Position numbers and translations under genes: made by a program. The notes under the pieces were generated by a model. The model was not told the DNA's origin and ran no database searches. It was given only the letters and a program-made list of their open reading frames with translations. From Bacteroidaceae bacterium (GTDB lineage Bacteria; Bacteroidota; Bacteroidia; Bacteroidales; Bacteroidaceae), in NCBI GenBank assembly GCA_017471185.1, contig JAFUVZ010000003.1, positions 1-33,585 on the forward strand: a stretch of 33,585 nt of DNA, in the 5' to 3' direction. Positions 14,481 through 22,972 of this stretch are shown one piece after another; position 1 is the first letter of the stretch; each line of letters opens with the position of its first letter.

Positions 14481-15392
14481 TCAGCAGACGATTGCCAGAC
14501 TTAACAGAATACCGAATAACAGCATATTGCGCGAGTTCTCGCCCAATATGCTGTTTAGTTTCTTGCCACATCGTATTTCACACATCTTCTTCCAAGTGTG
14601 GTAGTGTAGGGTCAGGTAAACGCCTGCTGAGACGATAAATCCATAGATACTGACCGTGCCATCAATGAGCAGAAATATAGTTAAAAGGGCACTGACTACT
14701 CCTAATAATAAATAGGCGTATCGTCCGAAAGGCTCTCCGAAACGAACAACCAGTGTCATCTTGCCACTGATGGTGTCTTGCTCTCTGTCACGATAGTTGT
14801 TCACCATCAGCAAAGTGTCGATGACCACTCCACTGATAACGGAAACAAGCAGCACGGCAAGGCTTAGATCGTGTACCTGGAGATAATAGGTTCCACATAC
14901 GGGGATGATGCCGAAGAAAACCAATACTAACAGATCACCCCAACCTAAATAGGACAGATAAGTGGTATAAAGGAAACAGAAAACCACGCATAAAGCTCCG
15001 ATAGCTATTATTTCCCAACCCTGATACTTCAATTCGTTAACCTCCAGGAACAAAGCCGTTAGTCCAATCAGGCAGGAAATAACCAGTGTGACAGTGATAC
15101 CAATCTTCATGGCTTTGAGAGAAACCCAGCCTTGCGCACAAGCACGTTCTGGCCCTAAACGGTCTTCACGGTCAGTTCCTTTCTTGAAATCATACCAGTC
15201 ATTGATGAAATTGGCGGCTATCTGCATGCCACAGGCAAACAGCCCACAAAGGAAGGCTGTCAGCCAATGAGGCTGACCTTCATGAAAAGCCAACGCCGTT
15301 CCCAACATTACAGGGATCAATGCACCCGTCAATGTTTTCGGCCTTGCTGCCAGCCACCATGCTTTCAATGAATTTCTCTTAACCCCGCTCAT
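14481..15392 (-). CDS. menA: 1,4-dihydroxy-2-naphthoate polyprenyltransferase
   Basis: UbiA-family membrane prenyltransferase that joins a polyprenyl chain to dihydroxynaphthoate to give demethylmenaquinone; menaquinone is the quinone of anaerobic respiration in this phylum. The 303-residue protein begins SLKAWWLAARPKTLTGALIP, typical of MenA. The first aspartate-rich motif is NDWYDFKKGTD (64-74) and the second VNNYRDREQDTISGK (about 197-211). About eight or nine hydrophobic segments fill the rest. It lies 61 bp after the receiver/PEP-binding gene in the same direction and may share its transcript. No other men genes are in the window. Confidence 0.95.
   Translation of the reverse strand: MSGVKRNSLKAWWLAARPKTLTGALIPVMLGTALAFHEGQPHWLTAFLCGLFACGMQIAANFINDWYDFKKGTDREDRLGPERACAQGWVSLKAMKIGITVTLVISCLIGLTALFLEVNELKYQGWEIIAIGALCVVFCFLYTTYLSYLGWGDLLVLVFFGIIPVCGTYYLQVHDLSLAVLLVSVISGVVIDTLLMVNNYRDREQDTISGKMTLVVRFGEPFGRYAYLLLGVVSALLTIFLLIDGTVSIYGFIVSAGVYLTLHYHTWKKMCEIRCGKKLNSILGENSRNMLLFGILLSLAIVC
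14521..14552 (+). terminator. Hairpin inside the menA 3' end, possible rfbAB terminator
   Basis: AGCATATTG (14521-14529) pairs with CAATATGCT (14544-14552), and inside it GCGAG pairs with CTCGC around a TT loop, with one C-C mismatch. On the plus strand it is followed by GTTTAGTTTC. It lies 42 bp past the rfbB stop, in the coding sequence of the convergent menA, where no intergenic space exists for a terminator. Confidence 0.5.
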
Positions 15393-15457
15393 ACCTCATC
15401 CTCATTTTTCATTCTCCATTCTCCATTCTTCATTCTTCATTAATCATTCTCCATTAA
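15393..15457. repeat. AT-rich CATTCTCC linker repeats between receiver/PEP gene and menA
   Basis: Plus strand: several copies of CATTCTCC and CATTCTT, ending in CATTCTCCATTAATC. The last copy supplies the stop codon of the receiver/PEP-binding gene (TTA on the plus strand at 15454-15456), and the array reaches the menA start at 15392. Confidence 0.6.
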
Positions 15458-18420
15458 TCAGGCATCATCACAACTCCCGTCTTCTTTTTACCATCCATCT
15501 TTGCAACAAGAGGTGTGTCAAAATGAACGTGGCGCAGATATTTCGTTTCCTCAGCTGCTGGCTGCGCGTTGAGGAATTCCTGATTATAGATACCGTCATT
15601 CATATAGGCGTTGATGGTGAAGTATCCAACACCAAACGAAGTGAGATTCTGGAAGAAATGCGTGCCTTGACTCGGATCTACTCTGTAGTTGGTCAGGCCG
15701 GCTTCCACGATAATACGTGCCGCACTGATATGAGGCCATTTAACAGGGATACCCAGCCAGGTATCGCTGCTTCCCCATCTTCCGGGGCCAATGAGAATAT
15801 AATTCTTATCTTCATTCAGGAACTTCTGGTTGATTTTCTCTATTTCCCAGGCGATTTCCTGATTATTTTGGGCATTATAGTTTTCTGTCTTTACATATAT
15901 TATGTCTTGAATCTCGTTCATGATACCATGCCCCAGTGAGTTGTTAGACTTGAGCAGCAACTGGTCTTCAGGTATGACGGAAAGATCTTCCTCCAGATTC
16001 TCCTTGGCATCTACGATAGGCCTGATCTGCAACAGGTAGAACGTGCTGATTTCATTCTTGTCCTTTGCCAGTTTTGCAGCGAATTCGATCTCTACAGGAC
16101 GACGCATCTCTTCCTGCCCGTATTTCAATGAGAGTTGCAGGATACGTGGCAATGGGAAAATGTCATGCTGCAAGATATTGGCGAAAGTAATCACCTTCCT
16201 GCCACCTGGGTAAATGCCGTCACGAATTACCTGGTCGTACGGGTCGAAGGTAGAGGCGATGTAATTCAACGCTCCGTCTTTTTCCGCATCCTTCACACTC
16301 AATTTCAGAAGGTTGAATCCGTCATTGATAGAGAAATTCTGACCGGTATTTGCCATGTCAAGTGCATAGAAACGCGTCTGTGTCTCACGCAAGGCAAGAT
16401 CCAGTTCACTGGTTTGCAGTACTTTGGTGGGATGATACGGTGAGAATCGCAAAGTGAGTCCTCCGTCAACGATATATTTGCCAAGACCTAACGCCAGACT
16501 TACTGTTCCTTCTTCTGGCTTCTCGTCGCCTATAGGGTAATAGTTCAGAGAACGTCCCACACCTGAAAATGAAGGATAATAATGGTCGCCATATTGCGTG
16601 CCCACCACTTCCTGCAGGATGACAGCCATCTTCTCTTGGTCAATCACATTACTGGTAGCCTGCATGTAGGCTTTGGAATCCTTGAAATATACAGAAGCAT
16701 AGACACCTTTGATAGCATCACTCAACATTCTTAACATTTCATACTTGTCATCCCTGTATGGAATCATGTAAGTGCTGTATATACCAGCAAATGGCTGGTA
16801 ATGTGAGTCTTCTAATAAAGATGAAGAGCGTATGGCGATAGGTGACTTAACCGCATCGAAAAATGTAAAGAAATCTTCTACGAGACGCTCTGGAAGCCTT
16901 GCTTTGAGGAAATACTTCAAGATGGTTTCATCGCCAGCATCTGACAAGGCTATTTGATAGAGGTCGTTACTTGCCATAAACTCATCGAATACATCAGTGC
17001 ATAGTACGACAGTCTTGGGCACAATGATGCGTGCGTTATCAAACTCTTCAAACTCACTATGCCTTTTCAAGAAATTGTCAATAAATGCCAGACCTCTGCC
17101 TTTACCACCTAACGAGCCCTCACCGATGCGAGCGAAGTTAGAGTAACTGTCAAACCTGTCTCTCTTGAAGATGGCCACAACGCCCTGGTTCTTCATCTTG
17201 CGGTATTTCACGATGGCGTCAAAGATAATCTGACGGTGAGCGTCAACATCTTGCAAACTGTTCCAGGTGATTGGCTTGAGGAACTCTGCAATAGGGAATA
17301 TGGCTCTTGAATACAGCCAGCGGCTCATGTGGTTGCGGCTGATATGATACAGGAATGATTCTGTTGGGATGGCAAACAGGATGTGCTGCAATTCCTTCAG
17401 GTTCTTAACAGTGGCAATCTTTTCATGCGTGATGGGGTTGCGGAATACGAAATCTCCGAATCCAAACTTCTCTCTCAGGATCTTGCGTAGATCCAGATCC
17501 ATCCGCTTGGAGTTCTTGTCGATAAAGGCTGCCCTGTATTTCTTGGCATACAGTGTGTTCTCCATCTCTGAAGACTGGATGATCAGTGGCACGAACGGAT
17601 CATTCTTCCGTACATGCTGGCAGAACTTGATGCCTGCCAACGGATCTTTCTCACCACCTTCAGTCTGTGGGAAACGAACGTCGGTTACCACACCTAATAT
17701 ATTATTCTTATATTGCTCGTAGATTCCTACAGCTTCTTCGTAAGTACGTGCCAATGCGATCTTTGGACGGCCTCGCAATCGCAGTGTACGCTGATGTTCA
17801 TTCAATGCCTCCGTAGCAAACTCCTGGCTTTGCTGCAGAATGAATTTGTATAGGTTTGGCAAGATTGATGAGTAGAAGCGGATGCCGTCTTCCACTAATA
17901 AGATTACCTGAACACCCACTTCCTGCACGTCATGCTCCAGGTTCATCTTGTCTTCCAATAGTTTCAGGATAGACACGATCAGGTCTGTGTTGCCTAACCA
18001 GCAGAATATATAGTCGAAAGCACTCAGGTCTTCGTTTGCCATACGTTTGGTAATGCCATGACTAAATGGGGTCAGTATCACCATCGGTATGTCAGGATAC
18101 TGTATCTTTATGCTACGTGCCACGCCAAAAGTTTCATTGTCACCAGTGCCTGGCATACAGATAACTAAATCGTATTCCAGCATCGCCAACTGCTCTATAG
18201 CCTCTTCGTATGTGCTTACCTGTGTAAATCGGGGAGGATAGCGTAAAGACAAAGAAGAATACTCGATGAATATCTTCTCTTCAATGCGTCCGTCGTCTTC
18301 CAGCATAAAAGCGTCATACGGATTGGCAATCAGCAATACATTGTAGATGCGCTTCGTCATCAGTTTGGCAAACTGTGTATCGCGCAGGTATAGTCTGTTT
18401 AAATGTTGTTTACTAAGCAT
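15454..18420 (-). CDS. Two-receiver / PEP-pyruvate-binding domain protein
   Basis: Cytoplasmic 988-residue protein of unclear role. The ATG at 18420 was chosen because the longer frame to 18480 would overlap the upstream gene. N-terminal receiver-like domains occupy about 25-155 and 170-315. The second keeps the acidic pair Glu177/Asp178, Asp247 (VVTDVRFP), Ser283/284 and Lys302, a full receiver set; the first lacks the acceptor aspartate. Residues about 430-805 form a PPDK/PEP-synthase nucleotide-binding domain: GEGSLGGKGRGLAFI (433-447), AIRSSSLLEDSHYQPFAG (529-546), LLQIRPI (796-802). The phosphohistidine swivel and PEP-binding barrel are missing, so it is not a PEP synthase. A conserved tail has GPGRWGSSDTWLGIPV (878-893). 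It follows the YARHG gene after 34 bp. Confidence 0.85.
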   Translation of the reverse strand: MLSKQHLNRLYLRDTQFAKLMTKRIYNVLLIANPYDAFMLEDDGRIEEKIFIEYSSLSLRYPPRFTQVSTYEEAIEQLAMLEYDLVICMPGTGDNETFGVARSIKIQYPDIPMVILTPFSHGITKRMANEDLSAFDYIFCWLGNTDLIVSILKLLEDKMNLEHDVQEVGVQVILLVEDGIRFYSSILPNLYKFILQQSQEFATEALNEHQRTLRLRGRPKIALARTYEEAVGIYEQYKNNILGVVTDVRFPQTEGGEKDPLAGIKFCQHVRKNDPFVPLIIQSSEMENTLYAKKYRAAFIDKNSKRMDLDLRKILREKFGFGDFVFRNPITHEKIATVKNLKELQHILFAIPTESFLYHISRNHMSRWLYSRAIFPIAEFLKPITWNSLQDVDAHRQIIFDAIVKYRKMKNQGVVAIFKRDRFDSYSNFARIGEGSLGGKGRGLAFIDNFLKRHSEFEEFDNARIIVPKTVVLCTDVFDEFMASNDLYQIALSDAGDETILKYFLKARLPERLVEDFFTFFDAVKSPIAIRSSSLLEDSHYQPFAGIYSTYMIPYRDDKYEMLRMLSDAIKGVYASVYFKDSKAYMQATSNVIDQEKMAVILQEVVGTQYGDHYYPSFSGVGRSLNYYPIGDEKPEEGTVSLALGLGKYIVDGGLTLRFSPYHPTKVLQTSELDLALRETQTRFYALDMANTGQNFSINDGFNLLKLSVKDAEKDGALNYIASTFDPYDQVIRDGIYPGGRKVITFANILQHDIFPLPRILQLSLKYGQEEMRRPVEIEFAAKLAKDKNEISTFYLLQIRPIVDAKENLEEDLSVIPEDQLLLKSNNSLGHGIMNEIQDIIYVKTENYNAQNNQEIAWEIEKINQKFLNEDKNYILIGPGRWGSSDTWLGIPVKWPHISAARIIVEAGLTNYRVDPSQGTHFFQNLTSFGVGYFTINAYMNDGIYNQEFLNAQPAAEETKYLRHVHFDTPLVAKMDGKKKTGVVMMPD

Positions 18421-18454
18421 TAAAAAATAGATAATGGAAAATGAATAATGGGTG
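18421..18454. repeat. AT-rich linker repeat between YARHG gene and receiver/PEP gene
   Basis: On the minus (coding) strand it reads CCATTATTCATTTTCCATT then ATC and a run ending in TTTTTTA. It begins two bases after the upstream stop and ends at the downstream ATG. It matches the rfbA-rfbB linker in sequence and orientation relative to the genes. Confidence 0.55.
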
Positions 18455-19543
18455 TTAGTTTTCTTCCAACCGGTCTTCAACGGCTTTGATGAGGCTGACG
18501 TTCAGCATTTCCAACCCTGTCAGAGGAGACGGGTTAGCTGTAGCTTTATACCAAGGCTGATTGTCGAAGTATGCCTGAATGGTTGCATCGCTGCTGAACT
18601 TCACTCCATGCCGGGCATAAATCTCATTTCTCATAAGACGCAGAATCTCCTTGGGGAAATGAATCAACATCATACGGTTTAAAGGCCTTACAGACGCGAA
18701 GGTCCAGATACCGTTGATCCCTTTGAAAGGAGTCTGTATTTTTGTTAGGGTGAATTCCTCTGTTATTCGGGGGTTGTGGTCAACTGTTGGCTCGTCGTGC
18801 AGCACTTTGCCTGTCAATCCCTTGTCCGTAATATTTAAGCCCCATTCCATGGGACCCATGATGGCTCCTGCGCCACCGGCCCCAGGCATGTTGCGTTTTT
18901 CCGGATCCTCTACATATCTGCCGTGACTGATTCTGCCATCACCATATAATATCCTGTAGTTCCAGGTGTCATCCATAGGGTTGGCACTCTGTGGAACCAT
19001 GAATACCCCCGGGTCTTCAGTGTATTTGGTAACTCCTTCAAACATTTCAGGCAGACCGAACACATATTGCGTGTTGTCTGGTGTAATATAAAGCCCGTCA
19101 AGCACATCGTGTGTGTCTATGAAATGCCAGGATGTCAGTTGGTCAGGAACTTGTATGAAGATGTCATACATCTTACCTTCTTCTTTAGCAACCAACAACA
19201 TGGTTTCCCCCATTTTATGCAACGTGAATGTCAATCCTGATTCTTTCGCAAATCCTGTTTTACCCTCTGTCTTTATCGTGGCGAAAACAGATCCAGTCTC
19301 AGGGTTATACATCTCGAAAGACTTGCCGCCTTCATCTTCATCTATCAGCACCATCAGGGAGTTGCCATCCCACCAGGTTACAGACTTGCCGCTCAGTACA
19401 CTGAAGTTCAAACTGCTCATGGGCTTTTCTTTCTGCTGCAAGATGTGATTGCGCCAAACCAGAAGTTCTTTCACTTCGTCTTTCTGGCTGAAGCCATATA
19501 CAGAAGATACTATCATAACCAAAAAAAATATAATTCGTTTCAT
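18455..19543 (-). CDS. Exported YARHG-domain protein
   Basis: A 362-residue protein with a cleavable signal peptide (MKRIIFFLVMIVSSVYGFSQ), so probably periplasmic or surface-located. The body is beta-rich and has no motif I can name. A YARHG domain closes the protein: MRNEIYARHG (304-313), a phenylalanine spacer, and QPWYKA (329-334). In this family the domain is an extracellular module of unknown function. A glycine-rich loop GAGGAGAIMG lies at about 221-230. It is the first gene of a likely three-gene minus-strand operon with the receiver/PEP protein and menA. The domain call is firm; function is unknown. Confidence 0.85.
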   Translation of the reverse strand: MKRIIFFLVMIVSSVYGFSQKDEVKELLVWRNHILQQKEKPMSSLNFSVLSGKSVTWWDGNSLMVLIDEDEGGKSFEMYNPETGSVFATIKTEGKTGFAKESGLTFTLHKMGETMLLVAKEEGKMYDIFIQVPDQLTSWHFIDTHDVLDGLYITPDNTQYVFGLPEMFEGVTKYTEDPGVFMVPQSANPMDDTWNYRILYGDGRISHGRYVEDPEKRNMPGAGGAGAIMGPMEWGLNITDKGLTGKVLHDEPTVDHNPRITEEFTLTKIQTPFKGINGIWTFASVRPLNRMMLIHFPKEILRLMRNEIYARHGVKFSSDATIQAYFDNQPWYKATANPSPLTGLEMLNVSLIKAVEDRLEEN

Positions 19544-19574
19544 ATCTCAACAATGCTAACTGTCTTTTGGGTTA

Positions 19575-19582
19575 CAAAAATA
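19575..19582 (-). promoter_or_regulatory. -7 box for the YARHG-PEP-menA operon
   Basis: Minus strand TATTTTTG, an exact TAnnTTTG match, 31 bp before the ATG at 19543. At N20 upstream the -33 position reads ATTG, one mismatch from TTTG. Confidence 0.6.
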
Positions 19583-19634
19583 ATAAATTTCAATATTTCT
19601 GACAATAAATTTCGCAAATTCAAAAAAATATCAT

Positions 19635-19759
19635 TACATTTGCAGCGTGATACTTGTGTAGAGTTCTTTGAAATACTAACCTGAACCTGACAAATTAATG
19701 TTAATAGTTCTAAATATTTAAGCAAAAAGGACGAAGTACTGAAATTTTCCGTATATTTG
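19635..19759 (+). promoter_or_regulatory. Tandem promoters upstream of gdhA
   Basis: Two exact -7 boxes: TACATTTG (19635-19642) and TATATTTG (19752-19759). Both are followed by the same CAG(C/T)GT. The distal one has TTCG 20 bp upstream as a near -33 box; the proximal one has no clear -33. Leaders would be about 180 and 62 nt. Confidence 0.6.
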
Positions 19760-19827
19760 CAGTGTCTTTTGGTGACAAAATGACTGAGAGACTTTAAATG
19801 TAGAAAAATCTTTAAATCCTATATGCT

Positions 19828-21165
19828 ATGAATATAGATAGAATTATGTCGAATTTGGAGGCAAAACATCCAGGCGAATCTGAATACCTCCAGGCTGTAA
19901 AAGAGGTTCTTCTTTCAATCGAAGACGTTTACAACCAGCATCCTGAATTTGAGAAGGCTAAGATTATTGAAAGATTGGTTGAACCAGACCGTATCTTTAC
20001 TTTCCGTGTAACTTGGGTTGATGATAAAGGTGAAGTGCAGACTAACTTAGGTTATCGTGTACAGTTTAATAACGCTATTGGCCCGTACAAGGGAGGATTG
20101 CGTTTCCATGCGTCCGTCAATCTGTCAATCCTGAAGTTCTTAGGTTTTGAGCAGACTTTCAAGAATGCATTGACTACATTGCCTATGGGAGGTGGTAAAG
20201 GTGGTTCTGACTTCTCTCCACGCGGTAAGAGTGATGCTGAGATCATGCGTTTCTGCCAGGCATTTATGTTGGAGCTCTGGCGTCATGTAGGTCCTGAAAT
20301 GGACGTTCCCGCAGGTGATATCGGTGTGGGTGGCCGTGAAATAGGTTATGTGTTCGGCATGTACAAAAAGCTGACTCGTGAGTTCAACGGTACCTTTACT
20401 GGTAAAGGCTTGGAATATGGTGGTTCTCTGATTCGTCCGGAAGCAACAGGTTTCGGTGCTCTGTATTTCACCAAGCAGATGATGGCTACCCGTGGTCTTG
20501 ACCTGAAAGGTAAGACAGTCGCTGTTTCTGGTTTCGGTAATGTGGCATGGGGCGCTGTAACAAAGGCTACTGAGTTGGGAGCCAAGGTCGTTACTATCTC
20601 TGGTCCTGACGGATATGTTTATGATCCGGATGGTATCAGCGGTGACAAGATAGACTATATGCTGGAGTTGCGTGCTTCAGGTAATGATGTGGTTGAACCT
20701 TACGTTGAGCAGTATCCTAACGCTAAGTTCTTCCCTGGCAGGAAACCATGGGAGCAGAAGGTTGATGTGGCGCTTTGCTGTGCTACTCAGAACGAGCTGA
20801 ATGGTGATGATGCACAGATGCTGATTGACAATAAGACGCTTTGTGTAGCTGAAGTTTCCAATATGGGCTGCACGCCAGAAGCTATTGACAAGTTTATCGA
20901 GCACAAGATGCTGTTTGCGCCGGGCAAGGCTGTCAATGCCGGTGGTGTGGCTACTTCTGGTCTGGAAATGTCGCAGAACGCTATGCACTTGAGCTGGAGT
21001 GCCGCTGAGGTAGATGAGAAACTGCATACGGTTATGCATAATATTCATGAGCAGTGTATCAAGTATGGTACTCAGCCTGATGGTTATGTTAACTATGTAA
21101 AGGGCGCTAATGTGGCAGGCTTCATGAAAGTGGCTCACGCCATGATGGCTCAGGGTGTTATCTGA
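19828..21165 (+). CDS. gdhA: Glutamate dehydrogenase (hexameric, probably NADP-dependent)
   Basis: Reversible reductive amination of 2-oxoglutarate to glutamate, the main ammonia-assimilating step in many Bacteroidales. At 445 residues it has the length of the hexameric family. Motifs: VQFNNAIGPYKGGLRFH (78-94), the lysine loop MGGGKGGSDFSPRGK (120-134), PAGDIGVGGREIGY, and the Rossmann fold VSGFGNVAWG (233-242). The segment after the second strand, TISGPDG, has serine and no acidic residue at the ribose-binding position, which favours NADP(H). Two promoters precede it and an intrinsic terminator follows. It faces ddh, another ammonia-fixing dehydrogenase. Confidence 0.97.
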   Translation: MNIDRIMSNLEAKHPGESEYLQAVKEVLLSIEDVYNQHPEFEKAKIIERLVEPDRIFTFRVTWVDDKGEVQTNLGYRVQFNNAIGPYKGGLRFHASVNLSILKFLGFEQTFKNALTTLPMGGGKGGSDFSPRGKSDAEIMRFCQAFMLELWRHVGPEMDVPAGDIGVGGREIGYVFGMYKKLTREFNGTFTGKGLEYGGSLIRPEATGFGALYFTKQMMATRGLDLKGKTVAVSGFGNVAWGAVTKATELGAKVVTISGPDGYVYDPDGISGDKIDYMLELRASGNDVVEPYVEQYPNAKFFPGRKPWEQKVDVALCCATQNELNGDDAQMLIDNKTLCVAEVSNMGCTPEAIDKFIEHKMLFAPGKAVNAGGVATSGLEMSQNAMHLSWSAAEVDEKLHTVMHNIHEQCIKYGTQPDGYVNYVKGANVAGFMKVAHAMMAQGVI

Positions 21166-21240
21166 CACGTGTATTTTTAGTTGTAAAAATAGATTCTATA
21201 AAAGAAACTTTGTTTAGTTGTATTTGTATTTGTGGTTTGT

Positions 21241-21279
21241 GCTGCTTATAGTCTGTGAAGATAGTAAGCAGCTTTTTTT
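21241..21279 (+). terminator. gdhA rho-independent terminator
   Basis: GCTGCTTA (21241-21248) and TAAGCAGC (21265-21272) form an 8-bp stem with a 16-nt loop, followed by seven T residues (21273-21279). It lies 75 bp after the gdhA stop. Confidence 0.88.
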
Positions 21280-21283
21280 GTAT

Positions 21284-21317
21284 AAAATAAGGAGGCGACT
21301 GCCAGAGCCACCTCCTT
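21284..21317 (-). terminator. ddh rho-independent terminator
   Basis: AAGGAGG (21289-21295) pairs with CCTCCTT (21311-21317). On the minus strand the stem is followed by ATTTTAT. It lies 27 bp after the ddh stop. Confidence 0.7.
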
Positions 21318-21343
21318 TATCTCACTTATAATCCGCTTACTGA

Positions 21344-22243
21344 TTATACCAGATGCCCTATCCATTCGTCTTTGTCACCAGGCAGAAGATCAACCACAGG
21401 AATCTCAATCATCGTGTAGCAACCGGGTTCACGACGCATAGCGGCACGTGCAGCGCATACCAGGACCTGGCCTGTCAACGCAGGATTGTTAATGTGCATA
21501 TTAAATTCAAACAGCTGGTTTTGCGTCTTTCCTGATACGCCTTTACGAGTCAGGTTGACCCCATGACCCATATCTTTCAGGTCATCAACGCATGGAACTT
21601 GCATGACATGGGTCTCGTCTGAGGCGAAATATGGATCGGTCTTGATGGCACGTTCTACATCTTCAAACTTATATCCGTCTTCCAACTCTACATAAACCAT
21701 GCGGCGATGGATGCCAGTACCCACAGGGATAGTCATTGACAATGCCGCTTTCACACCTTCCTTCGATTTGACGGCGACGGTGTGTCCCATACTCATGCCA
21801 GGGCCAAAGTTGGTATAGCTGATGCCTTTAGGTGCAATGGCTTGCAACAGTGTGCGTACGATGGAATCAGAACCTGGATCCCAACCGGCTGAAATGACAG
21901 ATACTGTATTGTGTGCTTTGGCTACTTCTTGCAGTGATTTGCGCAAGGCTGGAATCTGTGTGTGTATGTCAAAGCTGTCAACAGTGTTGATGCCAATTGC
22001 AAGAATGTCTTTAGCGTATGCTTCTACGCTGCGAGTCGGTGTGCTGAGAATTGCTACGTCCACGTCTTTCAGTTCGCGGATATCCTTCACGACAGGGTAG
22101 TTCTTCAATTCTTCAGGACAATTATCTGCGCCTGCTCGACGAACGATGCCTGCAATTTCGAAATCTGGTGCGGCTTGCAATGCTTCTAAAGCGAAGCGTC
22201 CGATGTTGCCATAACCAACTATGGCTGCTCTGATTTTCTTCAT
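21344..22243 (-). CDS. ddh: meso-Diaminopimelate dehydrogenase
   Basis: NADPH-dependent enzyme that makes meso-diaminopimelate from tetrahydrodipicolinate and ammonia in one step, feeding peptidoglycan and lysine synthesis. It starts MKKIRAAIVGYGNIGRF with the Rossmann GYGNIG at 10-15. DVAILSTPTRSVE, NTVDSFDIH, SAGWDPGSDSIVRTL and TNFGPGMSMGH are characteristic of the family, and the 299-residue length is normal. It is divergent from ruvA, with the two -7 boxes 13 bp apart. Whether the succinylase or aminotransferase routes are also present in the genome cannot be seen here. Confidence 0.95.
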   Translation of the reverse strand: MKKIRAAIVGYGNIGRFALEALQAAPDFEIAGIVRRAGADNCPEELKNYPVVKDIRELKDVDVAILSTPTRSVEAYAKDILAIGINTVDSFDIHTQIPALRKSLQEVAKAHNTVSVISAGWDPGSDSIVRTLLQAIAPKGISYTNFGPGMSMGHTVAVKSKEGVKAALSMTIPVGTGIHRRMVYVELEDGYKFEDVERAIKTDPYFASDETHVMQVPCVDDLKDMGHGVNLTRKGVSGKTQNQLFEFNMHINNPALTGQVLVCAARAAMRREPGCYTMIEIPVVDLLPGDKDEWIGHLV

Positions 22244-22280
22244 AACATTTCGTGTATTTGTTGTATAAACCTATTGTTTG

Positions 22281-22313
22281 GTTGCAAAAATACATAAATA
22301 ATCCGTATATTTG
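22281..22313. promoter_or_regulatory. Divergent promoters for ddh and ruvA
   Basis: Minus strand TATTTTTG (22285-22292) lies 41 bp before the ddh ATG. Plus strand TATATTTG (22306-22313) lies 28 bp before the ruvA ATG, with GTTG at N21 as its -33 box. That -33 box abuts the minus -7 box, so the promoters overlap. Confidence 0.7.
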
Positions 22314-22341
22314 CATCATAAAAACAAAAAAAGTTCATTTT

Positions 22342-22947
22342 ATGATAGATTATGTTAGAGGTGAACTGGCTGAACTGGCGCCGGCCAATGCTGTTGTCGA
22401 TTGCAATGGAGTGGGGTATATGCTGAATATCTCGCTGAATACATACAGTGCCATTCAAGGTAAGAAGGAGTGCAAACTTTATGTCTATGAGGCTATCCGT
22501 GAGGATGCTTACGTGTTGTTCGGTTTTGCCACCAAGCAGGAACGTGAATTGTTTCTGTTGCTGATAACCGTATCTGGAATCGGTGGTAACACGGCAAGGA
22601 TGATTCTGTCAGCCCTTTCTCCTAATGAGCTGGTGAATGTCATAAGCTCTGAAAATACCAATATCTTGAAATCTGTTAAAGGTATTGGCTTGAAGACGGC
22701 TCAGCGTATCATTGTAGAACTGAAAGACAAGATTAAGACTGACGGTCTGGTAATGGGTGATGCCACTATGGTTGACTCGCCGAAGCAGGATGTTGTGAAT
22801 AGGGAAGTACAGCAGGAAGCGGTTGCTGCGCTTACTATGTTGGGCTTCCCGGCGGCTCCTTCTCAGAAAGTGGTTTATACTATTTTGAAAGAAGAACCGG
22901 ATGCTGCTGTGGAAAAGGTAATCAAACTGGCCTTGAAGAGGCTGTAA
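22342..22947 (+). CDS. ruvA: Holliday junction branch migration protein RuvA
   Basis: DNA-binding subunit of the RuvABC Holliday junction machinery. The ATG at 22342 is set by the promoter at 22306-22313; the frame is open further up to 22252 but that part is not transcribed. The 201-residue product has the N-terminal OB domain ([14 protein letters not shown] to [11 protein letters not shown]), two helix-hairpin-helix motifs ([18 protein letters not shown] at about 75-92 and [20 protein letters not shown] at about 112-131) and a C-terminal domain ([14 protein letters not shown]...) that contacts RuvB. The usual RuvA length is about 200. Neither ruvB nor ruvC is in the window. Confidence 0.96.
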   Translation: MIDYVRGELAELAPANAVVDCNGVGYMLNISLNTYSAIQGKKECKLYVYEAIREDAYVLFGFATKQERELFLLLITVSGIGGNTARMILSALSPNELVNVISSENTNILKSVKGIGLKTAQRIIVELKDKIKTDGLVMGDATMVDSPKQDVVNREVQQEAVAALTMLGFPAAPSQKVVYTILKEEPDAAVEKVIKLALKRL

Positions 22948-22972
22948 AAATACAGGTTGTTGGCCTTTTTCT

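Noticed and set aside
18420-18480. Longer N-terminus for the receiver/PEP-binding protein
   Set aside because: It would overlap the YARHG gene by 26 bp and its extra residues are encoded by the AT-rich linker repeat.
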